Source: Spirochaetales bacterium
Lineage (GTDB): Bacteria; Spirochaetota; Spirochaetia; DSM-27196; SLAA01
Assembly (NCBI GenBank): GCA_007126415.1
Contig: SLBH01000061.1
Coordinates: 1 to 17,669 of the forward strand
Length of the DNA: 17,669 nucleotides
Direction: 5' to 3'
The notes under the pieces are model-generated. The model ran no database searches. It was not told where the DNA came from and saw nothing but the letters and a program-made list of their open reading frames with translations. Positions 13,048 through 17,669 of the stretch are shown one piece after another. Made by a program: the position numbers and the translations under genes. The stretch's first letter is position 1; every line of letters starts with the position of its first letter.

Positions 13048-13076
13048 TTGACAGTGGTATAGCACTCAACTACGAT
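13048..13076 (+). promoter_or_regulatory. Promoter TTGACA-17-TACGAT of homoserine dehydrogenase
   Basis: A perfect TTGACA (13048-13053) and TACGAT (13071-13076) with a 17-nt spacer, hexamers identical to those at 4576-4604. Transcription would start near 13083, so the leader is only about 14 nt and begins with the GGGAG ribosome site. It is divergent from the ParB-like operon promoter with 62 bp between the two -35 boxes. Confidence 0.75.
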
Positions 13077-13096
13077 ACGCGCGGGAGTGAAACAGC

Positions 13097-14440
13097 ATGA
13101 GTGAACCTAAATCGGTGCCGGTCGCGATCGTCGGCTGCGGCGTAGTTGGAACCGCGACCGCGCAAATCCTCACCCGCGATCGCGAGTTGTTGGCAGCAAA
13201 AAACCGAACGCCGCTCGAGCTTCGATACATCGTCTCGAAGACCTACAGCAGCGCCAAGGCCGCGGGCCTCGATGAATCCTTGTTTGAGCCCGACCTCGCC
13301 AAAGTCATGGCCGACAGCGAGGTACAGATCGTGATCGAGCTCGTCGGCGGGATCGAGACCGCCCGTTCGGTGATCGAGCAAGCTGTAGACGCCGGCAAAC
13401 ATGTCGTAACGGCCAACAAAGCCTTACTCGCGATGCACGGTGCGGAGCTTTTTGAGCGTGCCCGCAACGCCGGTGTTTCGGTTGGCTTCGAGGCTAGCTG
13501 CGCCGGGGGCATCCCGATCGTGCGCGCCCTCTACGACGGGTTGGTGGCGAATCGCATCGATGCAATCTACGCGATCGTAAACGGAACCTGCAACTATATC
13601 CTCTCGCAGATGACCAACGAGCGCAAGAGCTACCGGCAGGCTCTCGAAGAAGCGCAAGCCGACGGCCTCGCCGAGGCCGATCCCACGCTCGATGTGTCAG
13701 GCCTGGACTCGGCGCACAAGATTGCGATCATGACCTCGCTCGCGTTCGGACAGGCGATACCGTTTAACCTCATACCCGTAGACGGGATCGAGTCGATCGA
13801 GCTGGCCGACGTGAAGTTTGCCGAGAAGCTCGGGTATCTTATCAAGCTGCTCGCGATCGCCGAGCGCCAAAGCTCCGGGATCACGGTGCGGGTGCGTCCC
13901 GCGTTTATCTCGCGCAACCATCCGCTGGCCTGGGTGTCCGGGCCGTTTAACGCGGTAAGCGTCTACGGCCACGTTACCGGGCACACCATGTACTACGGAC
14001 GCGGCGCCGGCGGCGCGCCCACGGCCTCGGCGGTAACGGCCGATTTGGTCTCGATCGCTTCGGGTGTGCTGCCTCGCACCTTTCAGGAGTTCGGCTACAT
14101 GCTCGGGAACAACCCAATCGCACAGGACAACCCGGTCGCCGACACTGCGCATCGCTACTACATTCGCGTTATGGTGCGCGACAGCCCGGGTGCACTCGCA
14201 TCGATGACCTCTATTCTCGAGCATTACGGCATCAGTATCGCGTCGGTCCTGCAGGACGAAGTGGCCGACACTAACGGCGGAGACTCGGCCTACGTCCCGG
14301 TCGTTATTATTCTCCATACTACCGGCGAACGCGCCGTTCTGGAGGCCGCCTCCGAGATTAACGCGCTTCCGACCACCGGCGACCGCTGCTCGGTGATAAC
14401 GATCGTAGACGAGTACCCCGAGCCCGCCGCGGAGGACTGA
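13097..14440 (+). CDS. hom: Homoserine dehydrogenase
   Basis: The 447-aa enzyme reduces aspartate semialdehyde to homoserine with NAD(P)H, in the threonine/methionine branch of the aspartate pathway. The nucleotide fold starts VAIVGCGVVGTATAQIL (GxGxxG at 13-18). VVTANKALLA carries Lys108; FEASCAGGIPIVRAL, VNGTCNYILSQM (161-172) and the motif ADPTLDVSGLDSAHK hold Asp204 and the catalytic Lys208, with the four-residue spacing seen in the yeast enzyme. Residues 355-440 form a C-terminal ACT domain (YIRVMVRDSPGALASMTSILEHYGISI), which usually gives feedback control by threonine. Length is normal for the monofunctional ACT-type enzyme. A GGGAG ribosome site precedes the ATG. It is followed by glucan phosphorylase on the same strand, from which two GC-rich stem-loops separate it; the pathways are unrelated. 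Confidence 0.95.
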   Translation: MSEPKSVPVAIVGCGVVGTATAQILTRDRELLAAKNRTPLELRYIVSKTYSSAKAAGLDESLFEPDLAKVMADSEVQIVIELVGGIETARSVIEQAVDAGKHVVTANKALLAMHGAELFERARNAGVSVGFEASCAGGIPIVRALYDGLVANRIDAIYAIVNGTCNYILSQMTNERKSYRQALEEAQADGLAEADPTLDVSGLDSAHKIAIMTSLAFGQAIPFNLIPVDGIESIELADVKFAEKLGYLIKLLAIAERQSSGITVRVRPAFISRNHPLAWVSGPFNAVSVYGHVTGHTMYYGRGAGGAPTASAVTADLVSIASGVLPRTFQEFGYMLGNNPIAQDNPVADTAHRYYIRVMVRDSPGALASMTSILEHYGISIASVLQDEVADTNGGDSAYVPVVIILHTTGERAVLEAASEINALPTTGDRCSVITIVDEYPEPAAED

Positions 14441-14444
14441 GCGC

Positions 14445-14460
14445 GGCGGCGGCCGCCGCC
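14445..14460 (+). repeat. 16-bp perfect GC palindrome after hom
   Basis: GGCGGCGGCCGCCGCC is a perfect inverted repeat starting four bases after the hom stop. It lacks a T-run, so it is not a canonical intrinsic terminator, but it could stall polymerase, aid Rho-dependent ending or protect the mRNA 3' end. Confidence 0.6.
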
Positions 14461-14479
14461 CGCACAACACAACACTGCG

Positions 14480-14507
14480 CGCCGCGACGGCGACCTCGGT
14501 CGCGGCG
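14480..14507 (+). repeat. Stem-loop (9-bp stem, 10-nt loop) between hom and glgP
   Basis: CGCCGCGAC pairs with GTCGCGGCG around the loop GGCGACCTCG. It lies 31 bp before the glgP ATG, just before an A-rich segment without a clear Shine-Dalgarno sequence. It may work with the preceding palindrome in differential stability of hom and glgP messages. No promoter of the type seen elsewhere in the window could be read in 14441-14537. Confidence 0.5.
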
Positions 14508-14537
14508 AGTAGTGAAATACGAAAACGGGAAAACGAC

Positions 14538-17081
14538 ATGAACATCATTACCTACACGGCAAAACCGCAGCTCCCCGAGGCGCTCAAACCGCTCGAAGAG
14601 CTCGCGCACAATCTTTGGTTCAGCTGGAACTACGAGGCGGTGAATCTCTTTATCCGCCTCGATAGCGATGTCTGGTCCGCCTCGGGCCAGAATCCGGTCC
14701 GCACGCTCAGCATGGTGCCGCAGGAGACCTTCGACCAGTTCGCAGCCGACGACTCCTACGTCGCGGCGGTTCAGTCGGTGTACGAACGCTTCAAGCGCTA
14801 CAAGAGCGGGGACACCTGGTACACCGGCAGCACCGAGGACACCATCGCGTACCTCTCGATGGAGTACGGGCTCGACGTAAGCCTCCCGATCTACTCGGGC
14901 GGCCTCGGAGTTCTCTCGGGCGATCACCTCATCACCTCCTCGGATCTCGGGCTGCCGCTCGTAGGGGTCGGACTGCTCTATCGGCAGGGTTACTTCCAAC
15001 AGTACCTGAACGCCGACGGCTTCCAGCAAGAGTCGTATCCCGAGAACGATTGGTACAACATGCCGGTTGAGCGCTGCACCGACGGCAACGGAGAAGATAT
15101 CAAGATCACGGTGCAGATGGCCGACGCGCAGGTGGTTGCGCGGATCTGGGAAGCCAAGATCGGTCGCAACTCGCTGTACCTGCTCGATACCAACATCGAT
15201 GAGAACACTGAGGAGTATCGGCGCGTTACCGCAACCCTGTACGGTGGCAACCGTGAAAGCCGTATCCGTCAGGAGATTCTGCTCGGCATCGGCGGGATCC
15301 GTGCGCTGCGCGCGCTCGGCATCAACCCGGCGGTCACGCATATGAACGAAGGCCACTCGGCCTTCCTCGCGATCGAGCGTATCCGCGAGCACATGCTGCA
15401 GAACAAGCTCAGCTTCGAGGAAGCGGTGCAGGCGGTCTGGCCGACCAACATCTTCACCACGCACACCCCGGTTCCGGCAGGCAACGAGCGCTTCTCGGTG
15501 GAGCTGATGCAGAAGTACTTCCCGAGCATCGCACAGGGGCTCGGAATATCCTTCAACGAGTTCATGGCGCTCGGTCGCGAACACCCCGAGGACGAGCTCG
15601 AACATTTCTGCATGACGGTGCTCGCGCTGCGCCTCTCGAGCTATAACAACGCCGTCAGCGAGCTTCACGGTTATGTCTCGCGCGAGATGTGGCACGGCAT
15701 CTGGAAAGAGCTTCCGCACACCGAGGTGCCGATCACGCACGTTACCAACGGGGTGCACACCCGTACCTGGCTGTCGCACGACATGGTCGACCTGCTCGAT
15801 CGCTACTTCGGACCGCGCTTCTACGACGAGCCGACCGATCTCACGATCTGGCGTCGTATGGACCGCATCTCGGATGAGGAACTGTGGCGGACACACGAGC
15901 GGCGCAAGGCACGCCTCGTGCAGTTTGCGCGCAGCCGCCTCGAAAAACAGCTCCGTGCCCGCGGCGCAACCGGGTCCACGCTGGTACAGGCGCGCCAGGT
16001 GCTCTCGCCCTCTGCGCTCACGATCGCGTTCGCGCGCCGTTTTGCGACCTATAAACGCGCCTCGCTGCTGTTCCGCGACACCGAACGACTGCTGAAGCTA
16101 CTCTCCGACAACGACCGCCCGATTCAGATCATCTTCTCCGGCAAGGCTCATCCGCACGATATTCCGGGCAAAAATCTCATCAAGGAGATCGTTCATTTCG
16201 CAAGTCGACCGGAAATCCGTAGCCGGGTCGTGTTCCTCGAGAACTACGACATGAACATCGCGCAGTACCTGGTCTCCGGCGCCGATCTCTGGCTCAACAC
16301 GCCGCGTCGCCCGCTCGAGGCGAGCGGCACCAGCGGCATGAAGGCCGCGATCAACGGCGCGCTGAACTGCTCGGTACTCGACGGTTGGTGGGCCGAAGCT
16401 TACGACCCGGGAATCGGTTGGGCGATCGGAAACGGCGAAGAATACGAAGACGAGGAGCTGCAAGACGAGATCGAGATCAAGGCGCTTTACAACCTCCTCG
16501 AGCACGAAATCATCCCAACCTTCTACGATCGCGGTCTCGACGGGCTCCCACGTTCCTGGATCGGTATGATGAAGGACTCCATGCAGCAAGTAGCCGAGCA
16601 GTTTTCATCGGCGCGCATGTTGACCGAGTACGCCGAGCGCTTCTACATGCCCGCGCTCGAGAACTCAAAGACCATCTCGGCCGGCGAGTATAAACTCGCT
16701 CGTGAGCTCGCCGAGCAGATGCACCGCCTCAGAGCGCAGTGGGACCGCGTAGCGGTAACCGCGGTCGAGAGCAAACATCCCCGCCAGATGCATGTAGGGG
16801 AGACATTGAAGGTTGAAGCGCAAATCCAACTCGGCGAGCTCACGCCGGAGGAAGTACGCGTTGAGCTGTACCACGGCCGCATAGACTCGCAAGGAAACAT
16901 TGAGCGTCCCGACCGCAACGAGATGCGCGTAATCGGGAAGGCCGACCAAAACGGGTCACGTCGTTACGCAGTTGAAGCCGAGTGCCGCAGGGCCGGTCGC
17001 CAGGGCTACGCCGTGCGGGTACTCCCAAAGCACGACGCCTTAGTTCACGACTTCATACCGGGGCTGGTGCGCTGGAGTTAG
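14538..17081 (+). CDS. glgP: Alpha-glucan (glycogen/maltodextrin) phosphorylase, short DUF3417 type
   Basis: The 847-aa product is a GT35 phosphorylase that releases glucose-1-phosphate from alpha-1,4-glucans using pyridoxal phosphate. It belongs to the subtype with an N-terminal DUF3417 domain: residues 1-110 include LPEALKPLEELAHNLWFSWN. YLSMEYGLDVSLPIYSGGLGVLSGDHL follows, and THMNEGHSAFLAIERI and THTPVPAGNERF are conserved active-site segments. EASGTSGMKAAINGALN carries the PLP-binding Lys602. A C-terminal beta-rich domain ends RVLPKHDALVHDFIPGLVRWS, the usual end of this subtype. Length is normal. No good ribosome site is seen before the ATG (only AACGGGAAAACG), and no promoter, so it may be cotranscribed with hom. 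It would link stored or imported glucans to glycolysis, which fits the sugar ABC genes in the window. Confidence 0.95.
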   Translation: MNIITYTAKPQLPEALKPLEELAHNLWFSWNYEAVNLFIRLDSDVWSASGQNPVRTLSMVPQETFDQFAADDSYVAAVQSVYERFKRYKSGDTWYTGSTEDTIAYLSMEYGLDVSLPIYSGGLGVLSGDHLITSSDLGLPLVGVGLLYRQGYFQQYLNADGFQQESYPENDWYNMPVERCTDGNGEDIKITVQMADAQVVARIWEAKIGRNSLYLLDTNIDENTEEYRRVTATLYGGNRESRIRQEILLGIGGIRALRALGINPAVTHMNEGHSAFLAIERIREHMLQNKLSFEEAVQAVWPTNIFTTHTPVPAGNERFSVELMQKYFPSIAQGLGISFNEFMALGREHPEDELEHFCMTVLALRLSSYNNAVSELHGYVSREMWHGIWKELPHTEVPITHVTNGVHTRTWLSHDMVDLLDRYFGPRFYDEPTDLTIWRRMDRISDEELWRTHERRKARLVQFARSRLEKQLRARGATGSTLVQARQVLSPSALTIAFARRFATYKRASLLFRDTERLLKLLSDNDRPIQIIFSGKAHPHDIPGKNLIKEIVHFASRPEIRSRVVFLENYDMNIAQYLVSGADLWLNTPRRPLEASGTSGMKAAINGALNCSVLDGWWAEAYDPGIGWAIGNGEEYEDEELQDEIEIKALYNLLEHEIIPTFYDRGLDGLPRSWIGMMKDSMQQVAEQFSSARMLTEYAERFYMPALENSKTISAGEYKLARELAEQMHRLRAQWDRVAVTAVESKHPRQMHVGETLKVEAQIQLGELTPEEVRVELYHGRIDSQGNIERPDRNEMRVIGKADQNGSRRYAVEAECRRAGRQGYAVRVLPKHDALVHDFIPGLVRWS

Positions 17082-17137
17082 CACGCCGCACGCCTGGGGC
17101 GGGCGTAGGCGTAGGGCCGGAGAACACACGCGCAAAC

Positions 17138-17669
17138 TCAGCCGGCGGCGCCGCCGGCGCCCGGCGCTGCGACAACGTTCTGCGCCCGCCCTTCTTGAAA
17201 CGCCCTGAGATTCGCGGCCGCTCCCTGTAGGCAGCGCCCGCGCGCCTCGGGCGTCGCCCAGGCGATATGCGGCGTGATGATGCAGTTTGGGGCGCTCAAC
17301 AGCGGGTTGTCGGACTCCGGCGGCTCGCTCGGCCCGAGCACATCGAGCCCCGCGCCGCCGATCCGTCCGTCCTGTAGCGCCGCCGCAAGCGCATCGTCAT
17401 CTACCAGACCACCGCGGGCGGTGTTTATGAGCAACGCGCCCGGCTTCATCCGCGAAAGCGCATTCTCATCGATGAGATGCTTCGTTTCGTCGCTGAGCGC
17501 GGTGTGCAGGCTCACGACGTCCGATCGGCGGAGCAACTCCTCGAGTTCCACGAGCTCAATTCCGTCCTGAGCCGCCTCCGCGCGCTGCGTACGGTTATAT
17601 CCGAGCACGCGCATGCCGAACGCCCCCGCGAGCCCCGCGGTCGCGCGCCCGATGCGGCCGAGCCCAACC
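17138..17669 (-). CDS. D-isomer-specific 2-hydroxyacid dehydrogenase (glycerate/hydroxypyruvate reductase type), 5' end outside window
   Basis: The minus-strand frame stays open to the right edge, giving 176 C-terminal residues. The visible part starts within the Rossmann motif VGLGRIGRAT. Catalytic residues are present: Arg85 in INTARGGLVDD, Glu115 in GLDVLGPSEPP and His134 in IITPHIAWAT, counted from the edge. The EPPxSDNPLLSAPNCIITPHIAWAT form is closest to glycerate dehydrogenase/hydroxypyruvate reductase rather than SerA or lactate dehydrogenase. LGYNRTQ after the second strand has Asn-Arg-Thr in place of the usual Asp, suggesting NADP(H). It would interconvert hydroxypyruvate/glyoxylate with glycerate/glycolate. 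The protein ends in an Ala/Gly-rich tail. It is convergent with glgP, 56 bp apart; in that gap I see only a weak GC hairpin (ACGCC/GGCGT). Confidence 0.88.
   Translation of the reverse strand, partial: VGLGRIGRATAGLAGAFGMRVLGYNRTQRAEAAQDGIELVELEELLRRSDVVSLHTALSDETKHLIDENALSRMKPGALLINTARGGLVDDDALAAALQDGRIGGAGLDVLGPSEPPESDNPLLSAPNCIITPHIAWATPEARGRCLQGAAANLRAFQEGRAQNVVAAPGAGGAAG

Noticed and set aside
14358..15896. Long 512-codon minus-strand open frame antisense to hom and glgP
   Set aside because: It lies opposite two well-conserved genes, has no recognisable domain, and its His/Arg/Val-rich composition is what the reverse of GC-rich codons gives.

Overview
The window is a GC-rich, densely packed bacterial chromosome segment holding thirteen protein genes, two of them cut by the window edges. 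I see no rRNA, tRNA, CRISPR array, insertion sequence or phage gene, and no gene-free stretch longer than about 190 bases. A free-living spirochaete or similar lineage fits best: a CheD and soluble MCP-like pair, a FecR-domain exported protein, a GHMP (mevalonate-type) kinase, a DUF3524 glycosyltransferase and a sugar-ABC ATPase occur together. No single marker proves the taxonomy.

Left part (1-2534, + strand): a three-gene operon joined by ATGA/GTGA stop-start overlaps. It encodes the C-terminus of a GHMP kinase, a putative lipoprotein alpha/beta hydrolase, and a homologue of tRNA-queuosine mannosyltransferase. The first two carry in-frame tandem repeats. A convergent gene (2554-3435, -) encodes an NADP-type beta-hydroxyacid dehydrogenase whose promoter region contains a 13-bp direct repeat.

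Middle (3628-9709, + strand): a four-helix membrane protein with a degenerate GGDEF domain, an orphan ABC sugar-binding lipoprotein and a MalK/UgpC-type ATPase with a clear terminator. Then comes a chemotaxis pair: a soluble, divergent MCP-like coiled-coil protein and the receptor deamidase CheD. These two proteins end in the same five residues (EVTLF), which I consider the most intriguing observation here. The MCP-like protein also carries a CheZ-like D-x3-Q motif.

Right part: a minus-strand operon (12950 to 9706) encodes a ParB-like protein, a spore-photoproduct-lyase-family radical SAM protein that lacks residues needed for true SP lyase activity, and a FecR-domain exported protein. Divergent from it are homoserine dehydrogenase and alpha-glucan phosphorylase. 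The window ends inside a convergent D-2-hydroxyacid dehydrogenase (glycerate/hydroxypyruvate reductase type).

A recurring theme is promoter architecture. Five promoters can be read as TTG(A/T)NN, exactly 17 nt, then TANNNT. At three of them the ATG lies only 6-9 nt after the -10 box, which predicts leaderless mRNAs and corrects two gene starts.
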